Positions 51,371 through 59,832 of a DNA stretch of 64,000 nt are shown here, in pieces (positions within the stretch are counted from its first letter, which is position 1; every line of letters begins with the position of its first letter). This DNA comes from Pseudomonas fluorescens. GTDB taxonomy: Bacteria; Pseudomonadota; Gammaproteobacteria; Pseudomonadales; Pseudomonadaceae. The stretch spans positions 129,510 to 193,509 of the forward strand of contig NZ_CABVHK010000015.1 of assembly GCF_902497785.1 (NCBI RefSeq). Reading direction: 5' to 3'. The position numbers and the translations under genes were made by a program. The notes under the pieces are model-generated. The model had not been told where the DNA came from. It made no database searches and saw nothing but the letters and a program-made list of their open reading frames with translations.

Positions 51371-51395
51371 TGCCCGCCACCGCGCGGGCTTTTTT
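51371..51395 (+). terminator. Terminator between the tip and tailspike genes
   Basis: GCCCGC/GCGGGC stem, 6-nt loop, six T residues. Confidence 0.8.
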
Positions 51396-51410
51396 GTGTC
51401 TGGAGAAAAC

Positions 51411-53420
51411 ATGCGATTCAATACCGGCAATGCGGTTGGTGATGATGGGTCTGACGATCCGCGCGACCTGTACGACAACTCCCAGATCATCGACGTTTGG
51501 ACAACTGACCGTACCAAACTGTCTTCCCCGGATCGCTTGGGTGTGCCGCGCAAAACCTGGCGCGGAATTGAGCAGCAGGTGACTGACTACCTGATTGCGC
51601 AAGGCTACGAGTCGATCTATCTGACCTACGGGGCTGGCGTTGTCGTAGAACGCCAAACTCAGCTGGTTCAGCGCGACGGCGAGCTGTATCGCGTCATGAA
51701 CGCCTCGGATACCCCACTGACGTTGACTGGCACCTGGGCAACGGATGCGCCAAAGCTCCAGGCGGTTGGGGATGCTGCATTGCGCCAAGCGCTCGCCAAC
51801 GGAACCACTGCCCTAGTCGACTCAGCAGTGGTGGGGTATCGGGGGCGCCACGTTAACGACCGGCTCGACGATACCGTATACGTTACTGACGACCACGGTG
51901 CACCCCTAGGCGGCGCTAAAGGCGACGGTGTAACTGACGACTATGCGGCAATCATGGCGGCTTTCACCTTTGCCAATTTGACGGGCCGTAAAACCATTAT
52001 CTTCCCTAAACCTACCGTTTCCTACGCGGTCGGGCAGATGATGCAAGTCCCAATTGTCGATAACATGAGGATCCTCGGGGTAGGTTTCCCGACGATCCAG
52101 TACATCGGCGACAGTGCGGTACTCGCCGTCGTATCGCTTGACCAGTCGATTAGCGGCGGACGTTACGGGATAGGTTTCGAAAACTTCAACATTCAAGGTA
52201 ACGCGCAGGTACAGGAAGGTCTGTACACGCGTGCTATTTCCCACTCGACTCTCCGAAATGTTCGGTCGTGGGACTGCGTCCACTCGGGGATCCGTATCAA
52301 CTCGGGCGTGTGCAACACCTACGATAATATCCGCGCTACTTCTGTCGGCGGTATCGTCGGTGCTCCTGGTCTTGCGCCTGCCGAAGGGATTGTCCTAGAC
52401 CAGCAAAGTGTCGGCGATTACGTGGCATGGTGTACATTCATCAACGTAATTTCCGAAAACGTTACAGGTAACGGCATCCGTCTGAACTCAGCGACGGGTA
52501 ACGTCTTCCTTGGGGGCACATCAGAAGGTAATCCGCGCGGCATCTTCATCAACGTCGGTTGCGACTTTAACCAGTTCATCAACATCGACTACGAAGACAA
52601 CGGCGCCAATAGCGACGTGGTAATCAACGGTCGCGGGAACGTGTTCGACAATAACCAGAATCTGTCGTCTGGTTCTTCCTTCAACTATGACGTTCAGGAT
52701 GCTGAAGGGACGATATTCAAAGGCGGCAACCTGAGAGCGGTGCGCCTCCAGGCGTCAAGCAACGACACCAAGTTCTACGGGAGCCGTTTTTCGGATGACC
52801 CCGGTCTTGGCATCACAGGCCCTGGCACTTATTCCAGTTACGGCTGCGTCAAAGAAGACAACTCCGGGGTGATCAGTGTCGCGATGCCAGACAAAATTCT
52901 GAGAGCAGGATTCGGTGCGGCGGTCGGAGCAGCTAACTGCTCGATCAGTGCGCAGGGCTTAGGGTCAACCAGCGCTAGTTCCTGTTTTCGCTTCCTCGCA
53001 GGCGGTTCAGGAACATTGTTGCTCGAAGGTCGCAACGACGGTGTTCTGTTTTCCCCCGCCATATACGCGCTCACCACAGCAAGCCCAGCGAATTGCGCGA
53101 TCGGTTCTGATGGGTCTTTTTCTCGAAGCACCTCAGCACTCAAGTACAAGGATGTTAAAGGCCCGATTCCGCAGGATATGATTGATCAAGTCATGGGCCT
53201 GTCAGGCTTCATGTACCAACAAAAACACGGCGGCGATGGTGCGCGGTTGTTTGTGGGCATGGCGGCCGATGACTTCGATGTCGACGGATTGCGGCCCCTG
53301 ATCAGCTACGGCGATGATGGTGACGTCGAGGGGCTGCACTACGAGCGTTTGACGGTTGTGCTCATTGAGGCGGTAAAGCAGTTGTCCGACAGAGTCAGAG
53401 ACTTGGAAAAACTGATCTAG
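51411..53420 (+). CDS. Tailspike with S74 chaperone domain
   Basis: A 669-residue protein. Short head-binding N-terminus (GDDGSDDPRDLYDNSQIIDV), beta-helix region of pectate-lyase type (GAKGDGVTDDYAAIMAAF, repeated Asn/Gly/Ile turns at 200-480) and a C-terminal peptidase S74 chaperone (SDGSFSRSTSALKYKDVKGP) that cleaves itself after trimer folding. GGAGAAAAC precedes ATG 51411. It would bind or degrade surface polysaccharide. The 226 bp after it show nothing. Confidence 0.92.
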   Translation: MRFNTGNAVGDDGSDDPRDLYDNSQIIDVWTTDRTKLSSPDRLGVPRKTWRGIEQQVTDYLIAQGYESIYLTYGAGVVVERQTQLVQRDGELYRVMNASDTPLTLTGTWATDAPKLQAVGDAALRQALANGTTALVDSAVVGYRGRHVNDRLDDTVYVTDDHGAPLGGAKGDGVTDDYAAIMAAFTFANLTGRKTIIFPKPTVSYAVGQMMQVPIVDNMRILGVGFPTIQYIGDSAVLAVVSLDQSISGGRYGIGFENFNIQGNAQVQEGLYTRAISHSTLRNVRSWDCVHSGIRINSGVCNTYDNIRATSVGGIVGAPGLAPAEGIVLDQQSVGDYVAWCTFINVISENVTGNGIRLNSATGNVFLGGTSEGNPRGIFINVGCDFNQFINIDYEDNGANSDVVINGRGNVFDNNQNLSSGSSFNYDVQDAEGTIFKGGNLRAVRLQASSNDTKFYGSRFSDDPGLGITGPGTYSSYGCVKEDNSGVISVAMPDKILRAGFGAAVGAANCSISAQGLGSTSASSCFRFLAGGSGTLLLEGRNDGVLFSPAIYALTTASPANCAIGSDGSFSRSTSALKYKDVKGPIPQDMIDQVMGLSGFMYQQKHGGDGARLFVGMAADDFDVDGLRPLISYGDDGDVEGLHYERLTVVLIEAVKQLSDRVRDLEKLI

Positions 53421-53646
53421 ACAACATCTAAAATGCTTGTGCAGCCTATCTATCCTGGGAGTGGGGGCACAATTACCACCTGGCGGATCAGGCCTAAGGG
53501 CCTCTTGGCCGGAGCTGGAGCTTTAGAGCGCTTCAGCATCGGCTGATCGCGTCCATGCGGTAGATCCTGCTGCTATATGGATTAGGCGTGAATCGGCAAT
53601 ACGTGGTTAAATGCTCGCAAAATCTCAGGGACTGGAGCTGTATCAC

Positions 53647-55170
53647 GTGCTTTTCAATTCGTACATTTTCATATGTGTGTTTCTCCCCCTTTGCCTTGTC
53701 GCGTACTACGCTGCGAGCAGATTCGGCCCCCGACCGCAAGTTGCGATTCTCGCATTGGCGTCTTTGATTTTTTATTGCGGGTGGGATCTTAGATACCTAC
53801 CGCTTCTGCTGGGTTCGGTTTTATTCAATTTCATTGTCGGTCGAGCTATTTCAAAATGCTTGTCTAAACCTAAGGTGGCCAAGCTCCTACTTATCGCCGG
53901 CATTTCAATAAACTTGGTAATACTTGGGTATTATAAGTATGCTGATTTTTTTATAGAAAATATCAACGAAGTCTTTGATTCCCAATTTCTTGCGTTGCAT
54001 ATAATTCTTCCCTTAGGTATTTCTTTTTTCACATTCACACAGACAGCATTTTTAGTTGATGCTTACAAGGGCAAGTCAGACGAACCTGATTTTGTGCAAT
54101 ACCTCGCGTTTGTAACCTACTTTCCCCATCTGATAGCGGGACCTATCCTTCATCACCATGAAACCATTCCACAATTCAAACGAGGAACTCAGCTTCAAGC
54201 GTGCTGGATAGCCCCGGGTCTTGCTATGTTTGCAATTGGGCTTTTCAAAAAAGTAGTAATAGCGGACACATTTGGCGCCATTGCCAGGCCGATTTTCGCC
54301 GCATACGCAAGTGGAGATCAATCCCTAACGGGGATGGATGCCTGGGTGGGGGCGCTGTCTTACACATTTCAGCTGTATTTCGATTTTTCGGCTTATTGCG
54401 ATATGGCAGTTGGTGTGTCTCTGATGTTTGGAATTTACATTCCCTTGAATTTCAATTCGCCATACAAGTCGAGAAGCATTATCGAGTTCTGGCGTAGATG
54501 GCATATGACATTGTCACGGTATCTCAGAGATTATTTATACATAGCGCTTGGCGGTAATCGACGGGGCAACTACCGCAGATATATAAATTTAATGCTGACC
54601 ATGCTAATTGGGGGTTTGTGGCATGGGGCCGGATGGACGTTTATTATTTGGGGCGGGCTCCATGGTCTATACCTGATGATAAATCACTTCTGGAGAACTT
54701 TATTCAAGAGCAACAGTGAATCGTTAATTGGGCAGTGGGCGGGGCGTATTTTGACGTTTTTATGCGTTGTCGTTGCTTGGGTCTTCTTTAGGTCCGATTC
54801 AGTGGCATCAGCATTATCAATGCTATCGGCGATGGCGTCGGTCCCGGAAACCCTTTCACCGCTTGTCGCGAAATCGGTGGCAAGTATCATGGTTCCTCAG
54901 GCGGCCATTGATGCTGGTGTGTCGGTATCCGCTAGCTATGTCGCCGTAGCCACTCTAATTGCAGGGTTTGTAATCGTTTGGGGGTTTCGCAACGCACAGG
55001 AACTGGTTTTTAGAAAATCTCCTTGGGATTCTGCTCTGGAAGATGCTCCTGCACCGTTGGAATGGACATCTCGGAGGATTTTGCTCCCTCTGTCGAGTGC
55101 GGCGTTGCTGGTGGGATTGGCTGCATTAATTGCCGCCCCGCCCGGTGAATTTTTGTACTTTAACTTCTAA
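53647..55170 (+). CDS. MBOAT O-acyltransferase
   Basis: A 507-residue polytopic membrane protein. N-terminal LFNSYIFICVFLPLCLVAYY is the family's usual start, supporting GTG 53647 (GGAG nine bases before). It contains LGISFFTFTQTAFLVDAYKG, EFWRRWHMTLSRYLRDYLYI and the catalytic His in GGLWHGAGWTF. It transfers acyl, commonly acetyl, groups to exported glycans. AT-rich against the phage. Lies downstream of the tailspike, so surface-receptor modification is likely. Confidence 0.9.
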   Translation: MLFNSYIFICVFLPLCLVAYYAASRFGPRPQVAILALASLIFYCGWDLRYLPLLLGSVLFNFIVGRAISKCLSKPKVAKLLLIAGISINLVILGYYKYADFFIENINEVFDSQFLALHIILPLGISFFTFTQTAFLVDAYKGKSDEPDFVQYLAFVTYFPHLIAGPILHHHETIPQFKRGTQLQACWIAPGLAMFAIGLFKKVVIADTFGAIARPIFAAYASGDQSLTGMDAWVGALSYTFQLYFDFSAYCDMAVGVSLMFGIYIPLNFNSPYKSRSIIEFWRRWHMTLSRYLRDYLYIALGGNRRGNYRRYINLMLTMLIGGLWHGAGWTFIIWGGLHGLYLMINHFWRTLFKSNSESLIGQWAGRILTFLCVVVAWVFFRSDSVASALSMLSAMASVPETLSPLVAKSVASIMVPQAAIDAGVSVSASYVAVATLIAGFVIVWGFRNAQELVFRKSPWDSALEDAPAPLEWTSRRILLPLSSAALLVGLAALIAAPPGEFLYFNF

Positions 55171-55178
55171 GGCCTATT

Positions 55179-56222
55179 ATGTCTCCTCGATCGTTTATCG
55201 TGGGCTTTGGTGCCCTTACCGCTGTCCTCGCGCTAGCATATTTAGCCGCCTTCAGCTTCCTTATGGGCTCTCCGATCGCCGCGGAGTATTGGCTTCGGGG
55301 TACAGCTTTGGTTAAGCTTAATTTGGCAAATGAGTCGGCCGAGCCGAAAATTCTTTTTGTAGGCGGGTCCAGCACTCTATTTAGTATCGACACTGCGAAG
55401 ATAAGTAAAGATCTTGGCCGCCCGGTATTCAACATGGGTCTGCATGCGGGTCTGCCACTTCAATATCATTTCAATTTTGCAAAAAAGGCTCTCCGCCCTG
55501 GTGACATTGCAATAGTTATCCCAGAGTATGGATACTATCAGCGAGACAATACTAATACAGCGTGGTTTATCAACCAGGTAATGGCATGGGATGCAGAGTT
55601 TTATCGAAGTGCCGGCCTGGGTGAAAAACTCACTTTCGTTGCAGACACCCCGGTTTCTCAATTATACAATGCGCTATCCGCGAAGATACTTAAAGCGCGC
55701 ATACTTGAAAAAATTCCGCATAGGGTTTCGGTAAATGAAGCCGAGGCCATGGGAGTGTTTCGCGCTGGATGGATCGGCGTAAGAGACGCCAATTTTCCGG
55801 AGCGAAGGGTTTTCCAGTATTACTATAATAATCTAAATGACCATGGAGATATGAATAATACCGTTGGCTCTGACTTTCCTGCTTCAAGCGATTACGGACT
55901 CACAGGAAACCTACATCAGAGTCCAGAAGCATGGGATGCGATCAGCGAGTTCAAAGCATACTGCGATAGCAATAATATAAAATTATTGTTTGGCTTTGCT
56001 CCTATCATGAAAAGCGGTGTAATCACGGATAACATCGATATCGTGAAAAGTAATTTGTCGGTTCTGGTCTCCACCGCGGCGATGCACGGGGTGTCTTTTG
56101 TTGATGACCCTAGCGCAGTGTTCTTTGATCCTAAGTACTTTTTTGATACGGACTCTCACCTTAATATTGAAGGGAGAGCAATCAGATCTAGCTATCTCAA
56201 AGAGAAGTTATCCGGGATGTAG
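55179..56222 (+). CDS. SGNH/AlgX-like protein paired with the MBOAT
   Basis: A 347-residue protein with an N-terminal membrane anchor (about 6-30). FVGGSSTLFSID gives a GxS nucleophile motif and SHLNIEG a D..H-type triad end (DTDSHLN). SGNH proteins next to MBOATs finish O-acetylation in the periplasm. Eight bases after the MBOAT stop. Confidence 0.82.
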   Translation: MSPRSFIVGFGALTAVLALAYLAAFSFLMGSPIAAEYWLRGTALVKLNLANESAEPKILFVGGSSTLFSIDTAKISKDLGRPVFNMGLHAGLPLQYHFNFAKKALRPGDIAIVIPEYGYYQRDNTNTAWFINQVMAWDAEFYRSAGLGEKLTFVADTPVSQLYNALSAKILKARILEKIPHRVSVNEAEAMGVFRAGWIGVRDANFPERRVFQYYYNNLNDHGDMNNTVGSDFPASSDYGLTGNLHQSPEAWDAISEFKAYCDSNNIKLLFGFAPIMKSGVITDNIDIVKSNLSVLVSTAAMHGVSFVDDPSAVFFDPKYFFDTDSHLNIEGRAIRSSYLKEKLSGM

Positions 56223-56405
56223 GCCAGTTCCAATATTTGGAATCGCCTCCTATTAAAGGGCGGCGAGGGCGTTGGCTTACATGATTGGGGTTGGTGCATC
56301 GGATTTTTTTCTGAGATCCAGCACGAAGAGGATCGCCTCTGAAAGTTTTAGTATATGATACGATTTACCTAAATTTCCGGCATGAAGCTGAAAAGGAGTA
56401 ACAAG

Positions 56406-57281
56406 GTGGTGAAGACTCTAATTAGAAAGTGGCTAAAGCATATTCCTAGTAAATATTCTTTTTATATTGAAAGTGCTTATGTTGTTTTTAATCAGAGACT
56501 TCTTTTTGATTTACGCTCCAAAAGGTTTTGGGCGAGGGCAAAAGCAGCTGATGACCTTGAAAGGAGTCTGTTGAACGAAATCGAAAAGAACGGTTTCGTG
56601 ATGATTCCTAATTTCAAAGATAAAGGTTGGTGTGAGTTGGCAGCTGTAGAGTTAAAGTCGGCCTTGAGTAACGAAAACCGTGCGACCCGCACTGATGAAG
56701 ATGACAGAGTTTTTGGAATTGAAAAAGTTTCTGGAAGGGCCGAAGAATTCGCCCAAGACGCTTTTTTGAAAAAACTGTCTTCGGAATATGCAAGATCTGA
56801 TGAGCGCCTGTTATTTTGCATGGCCAACCGAGTTTCATATAAAAATGATGAATCCTACGGGAGTGGCGGTGAGTGGCACCGTGACGGCTTTCGTCGGCAG
56901 ATGAAGGCGATGATTTACCTCACTGACGTCACCGCAATGGATGGTCCGTTTTCGGTGCTCTCAAGATCGCACAAATTTAGCCAGATCATTAGAGATGTCC
57001 GACAGATCGGCAGCTGGATATCAGACAAGGTGGTGTCGGGCGTCGCTTCTACGCGACTGAAGGACGCGGGTGATAGGTTCGATGTTCTGTCTCCAGGTCG
57101 AGTTGCTAAGTTCTCTGCGCCTGCGGGCACGCTGATATTGTTTGATACCTCTACAGTTCATGCTGGGCAACCTCCAAAGGCTGGCGGCAAAGAAAGGTTG
57201 GCGTTGACTAACTATTATTGTCATGTAGATATGGTGGCTGACTCCCTCGAGTACTATAAGAGGTTTGTCAAAGTCCATTGA
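56406..57281 (+). CDS. PhyH-like iron/2-oxoglutarate dioxygenase
   Basis: A 291-residue protein. His-X-Asp (GEWHRDGFRRQMKAMIYL), distal His (TSTVHAGQPP) and Arg (GGKERLALTNYY) form a complete facial triad and co-substrate clamp. GTG 56406 is preferred: AAGGAG ends seven bases before; the ATG at 56382 has no SD. AT-rich. A role in modifying a sugar or lipid of the cell surface is only inferred from the cassette. Confidence 0.82.
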   Translation: MVKTLIRKWLKHIPSKYSFYIESAYVVFNQRLLFDLRSKRFWARAKAADDLERSLLNEIEKNGFVMIPNFKDKGWCELAAVELKSALSNENRATRTDEDDRVFGIEKVSGRAEEFAQDAFLKKLSSEYARSDERLLFCMANRVSYKNDESYGSGGEWHRDGFRRQMKAMIYLTDVTAMDGPFSVLSRSHKFSQIIRDVRQIGSWISDKVVSGVASTRLKDAGDRFDVLSPGRVAKFSAPAGTLILFDTSTVHAGQPPKAGGKERLALTNYYCHVDMVADSLEYYKRFVKVH

Positions 57282-57297
57282 TTATTTAGCTACTTCA

Positions 57298-57325
57298 AAC
57301 CCCGACAAGTTCGGGGTTTTTTTTG
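57298..57325 (+). terminator. Terminator between the modification cassette and endolysin
   Basis: AACCCCGA/TCGGGGTT stem, 5-nt loop and eight T residues. Confidence 0.88.
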
Positions 57326-57338
57326 CCTGGAGAAAAGT

Positions 57339-57764
57339 ATGACCGTCACTGAAAAAGACCGTGACATCTTCGCCCGCACTCTGTGGGGCGAGGCCCGCGG
57401 CGAAGGTCTGACCGGACAGATCGCCGTTGCTTGGACCATCCGCAACCGCGTGGATGATGGAAAGGATAAATCATGGTGGGGGGAGGGCTACGCCGGCGTG
57501 TGCCTAAAGCCTTGGCAGTTCAGCTGCTGGAACAAGAACGACCCGAACTACCCCCAGTTGTCGGGTGCTCGACAGATCCCGTTCCGCGAGTTGGCCCGAG
57601 CGCGCATCGCCGCTGACCAGGTGATCGACGGCCATGTGTCGGACCCTACCGGCGGCGCCACGCACTATTACGCGATCGCAATGAAGAAGGCGCCGGGTTG
57701 GGCGGCGAAGGCCACACAGACGCTGAAGCTTGGCGGGCACGTCTTCTTCAAGAATGTGCCGTGA
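57339..57764 (+). CDS. SleB-like cell-wall hydrolase (endolysin)
   Basis: A 141-residue protein: FARTLWGEARGEGLTGQIAV with catalytic Glu, PWQFSCWNKNDPNY, and GATHYYAIAMKKAPGWA, the SleB/hydrolase_2 pattern. It degrades peptidoglycan at lysis. It lies 26 kb from the spanins. GGAGAAAAGT precedes the ATG. Confidence 0.9.
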   Translation: MTVTEKDRDIFARTLWGEARGEGLTGQIAVAWTIRNRVDDGKDKSWWGEGYAGVCLKPWQFSCWNKNDPNYPQLSGARQIPFRELARARIAADQVIDGHVSDPTGGATHYYAIAMKKAPGWAAKATQTLKLGGHVFFKNVP

Positions 57765-57847
57765 TCCAGTTGATGCTGGCCGTCAGCTATTCTTGTCGGT
57801 AAATTGCGGTTGATTCATTTCCGCATTCGTCAGAATGAAGAGGCAAT

Positions 57848-57934
57848 ATGGAAAAGCGGCTAGCGGGTCTTTCCCTCCTTTTGCCTGTCGCATGGGTGAC
57901 ATTGGTGGTTCTGTTGATGTATTGGCTGTCGTAG
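57848..57934 (+). CDS. 28-residue membrane peptide
   Basis: MEKRLAGLSLLLPVAWVTLV followed by VLLMYWLS, one membrane helix. AAGAGGCAAT precedes the ATG; its stop overlaps the next frame. Possibly a lysis accessory peptide, as it follows the endolysin. Confidence 0.55.
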   Translation: MEKRLAGLSLLLPVAWVTLVVLLMYWLS

Positions 57935-57948
57935 TGAAGGTGAATATC

Positions 57949-58179
57949 GTGGAAGAAGTGGTCTTAGACGGAAAAATGAAGCGGGAAGCTGATCGGCTCC
58001 TTGCGCATATCGCCCAGGCGGACTCGATGATCATCGCCGTCAAGGCTGGCGCGCGGGCCGACGGTTTCGTTTTGGGGATGGAAACCGTGGGCGCTCTGAG
58101 GTCGGGAGACGCGGAAAACCTTTACATGATCTTTGAGGCGGCGCTTGAAAAACGCCTGAAAGAGCTGGCGCCGGGGTAA
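57949..58179 (+). CDS. Small hypothetical phage protein
   Basis: A 76-residue protein (VEEVVLDGKMKREADRLLAH...). GAAGG lies eight bases before GTG 57949. Convergent with the gene at 58192. Unrecognised. Confidence 0.6.
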   Translation: MEEVVLDGKMKREADRLLAHIAQADSMIIAVKAGARADGFVLGMETVGALRSGDAENLYMIFEAALEKRLKELAPG

Positions 58180-58191
58180 ACGCCCGATCAA

Positions 58192-58560
58192 TCAGGCCGA
58201 CTCAATCTTCGTAAACGGATCTTTGCCGGTGAGCTCGCGAAGCTTTCCGTGAAGCTCGCTGATCACTTTGTTCTGCGCCATCAGCTCCCAATTTGATTTC
58301 GTCTCGATGCTGTTCGCCTTGCGGTTGGCATCGGCGGCCTCCGCGCGCGCGGGGCTCAACTCGGCGCGAAGCTGGTCGCGCTCCGCCGACACCTCGGCGT
58401 GCATCTGCACCAGGCCGAAGATGTCCTGCCGGGCTTTGCGCACTTGCAAGGTGAGCTCCTGGATTTCGTTCTCGGTCATGCGCAGGAACTGGCGACAGGT
58501 TTCCAGCTCGGTCGGTGAGCCAAGCCAGTCGCTGGTGTCTTCGATTTCATACGGGTCCAC
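58192..58560 (-). CDS. Coiled-coil phage protein under a LexA box
   Basis: A 122-residue protein with a long coiled coil (about 25-100, LTLQVRKARQDIFGLVQMHA...). Start is GTG at 58560 with AAGG upstream. A canonical LexA box lies 19 bp upstream, so it should be switched on by SOS together with prophage induction. Unknown role. Confidence 0.75.
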   Translation of the reverse strand: MDPYEIEDTSDWLGSPTELETCRQFLRMTENEIQELTLQVRKARQDIFGLVQMHAEVSAERDQLRAELSPARAEAADANRKANSIETKSNWELMAQNKVISELHGKLRELTGKDPFTKIESA

Positions 58561-58578
58561 GGTGATGCCTTATCGGTA

Positions 58579-58594
58579 CTGTTTGAATATACAG
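58579..58594. promoter_or_regulatory. LexA box CTG-N10-CAG
   Basis: ctgtttgaatatacag, flanked to TACTGT...ACAGTA, a near-consensus LexA site facing the gene at 58560. Confidence 0.7.
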
Positions 58595-58712
58595 TAATCG
58601 AGGCGCGCCGACGGGGCGAGGGTAGGGCGACGAGCTGCATGATATTGAGGTAAGAAGACGGTTGGAATCGATCCCACGCGGCTTTCGCCAGGTCCACGTG
58701 AGCGGCCGTTCG

Positions 58713-59123
58713 TCATTGTTGAGGTGGTGAATGTCGCTGACGAAGAGCGTTAGTGATGGTTTCCTCTAATTCGACAAGCGTATACGGTTTAGGCAGAAAA
58801 ACTGTCGCGGGCAGAAGCTCTTGCTTATCAATGGAATAACCCGAGGTGAGGATTGATGGAATCGATGGCCATCGTTCATGTGCCAGGCGAATAAATTCAA
58901 TTCCTTGGATTCCTCCTGGAAGCCCATGATCCGCGATTATTAGGGAGCACTTACCATCAATACTTTTGAGGTGGATCAGAGCTGAACCAGCGTTATCGAA
59001 AGTCGTCGATGAAATGCCAATTTCCTCCAGCGTTTCCTCCAAGAGGATCCGAATTAGCGGCTCATCCTCAACGATGATTACCGGCTCAGGAAGGGGTTTA
59101 AACTCAGACAAACTTACAGTCAC
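58713..59123 (-). CDS. Receiver-only response regulator
   Basis: A 136-residue protein, one REC domain: VIIVEDEPLIRI (acidic pair), phospho-acceptor Asp in IIADHGLPGG, Thr/Ser in SILTSGYS and Lys in FLPKPYTL. No output domain. Start GTG 59123 has AAGGA seven bases before. No kinase is nearby. An orphan receiver on a prophage suggests interference with host phosphorelays; inference. Confidence 0.88.
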   Translation of the reverse strand: MTVSLSEFKPLPEPVIIVEDEPLIRILLEETLEEIGISSTTFDNAGSALIHLKSIDGKCSLIIADHGLPGGIQGIEFIRLAHERWPSIPSILTSGYSIDKQELLPATVFLPKPYTLVELEETITNALRQRHSPPQQ

Positions 59124-59318
59124 TTTGAAATCCTTCTCTGGGGGCGCAGGGCTTCCAGTGTAAGCGCTTTCGAGCAACGCATAACGAAGGAGTTTTGATA
59201 AGGCTGCAAGGTGAGGGCGAAATGAGACTTCTGGTTAGCGCAAGCAGAATCGGATCTTTGGACAAGAACAGAACTGCTGGCGCTCGGTTACTTTGGTCCA
59301 AATTGCGCCCTGCAACGC

Positions 59319-59528
59319 TCATTCGGGCGACATAAGCACAGCCAGCGTCAGCTTTATGAATTCCTCATTCCGGTCGATGGCTTCCAGGGCGCCGCGCACG
59401 TTGTCAGCGACTTCGACGCCGCCTCGCTGCTCGACCCAATTGGAGAGTTCGAGGATGGCGGCTTCGAGGGCTAGCTGATTTTCATTGATCTTGTAGAGCA
59501 GGGAAGGGAGTAGGTCAGAGCTGGGCAT
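59319..59528 (-). CDS. Small phage protein near attR
   Basis: A 69-residue helical protein (MPSSDLLPSLLYKINENQLA...). GGAGGAATTCC precedes the ATG. Similar small genes are common near Pseudomonas prophage ends; function unknown. The gap 59529-59723 holds only the arm-type repeats. Confidence 0.75.
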   Translation of the reverse strand: MPSSDLLPSLLYKINENQLALEAAILELSNWVEQRGGVEVADNVRGALEAIDRNEEFIKLTLAVLMSPE

Positions 59529-59615
59529 GGAATTCCTCCGGGGATGGAGGAAAGCGTAGCAGTAAATTTTGAAGTGACGAACGGTCGGCAGGAAGCCGGG
59601 GGAGGGGGTAAAGCT

Positions 59616-59636
59616 TGTACCAATTTTTGTACCAAT
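59616..59636. repeat. Paired TGTACCAAT repeats, candidate right arm-type integrase sites
   Basis: Copies at 59616-59624 and 59628-59636, 88 bp inside attR; the same pair lies at 6410-6429. Confidence 0.55.
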
Positions 59637-59713
59637 TACCGTGTAAAGCAGGTGAAAACCGGGTATGCCTAAGTAGGCAAGTGCCCGGATTCATTGACTA
59701 TTGTTACTTTGCC

Positions 59714-59755
59714 TTACCCCTTTAGAATCGCGGTGTAATTCTGTTCCAGGGACAT
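59714..59755 (-). pseudogene. folE: Displaced 5' end of folE (native ATG, 13 codons)
   Basis: Frame MSLEQNYTAILKG then TAA. It holds the native ATG and upstream region of folE, cut off from the gene body by the prophage. Transcription from the old folE promoter would now enter the leftward phage genes at 59.5-58.2 kb. Confidence 0.88.
59724..59748. repeat. attR core (25-bp direct repeat)
   Basis: Identical to 6334-6358. Confidence 0.92.
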
Positions 59756-59832
59756 GAAACTACCTGTGGGGATTTTCGCAAAGGGCAAGGGTACGGTGGC
59801 AAACACGGCGCTGCAAGCGTGACGCAACAGCT

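Larger units (their letters stand above)
6334..59748. mobile_element. Lambdoid (siphovirus-type) prophage integrated in folE, about 53.4 kb
   Basis: Bounded by identical 25-bp att repeats. It contains integrase, repressor and Cro-like genes, replication, Nin, lysis accessory, terminase, portal, capsid, tail-chaperone frameshift, tape measure, NlpC/P60, tip protein and tailspike genes in lambda-like order. All structural genes are uninterrupted, so it may be inducible. The only broken gene seen is a DNA methyltransferase. Confidence 0.97.
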
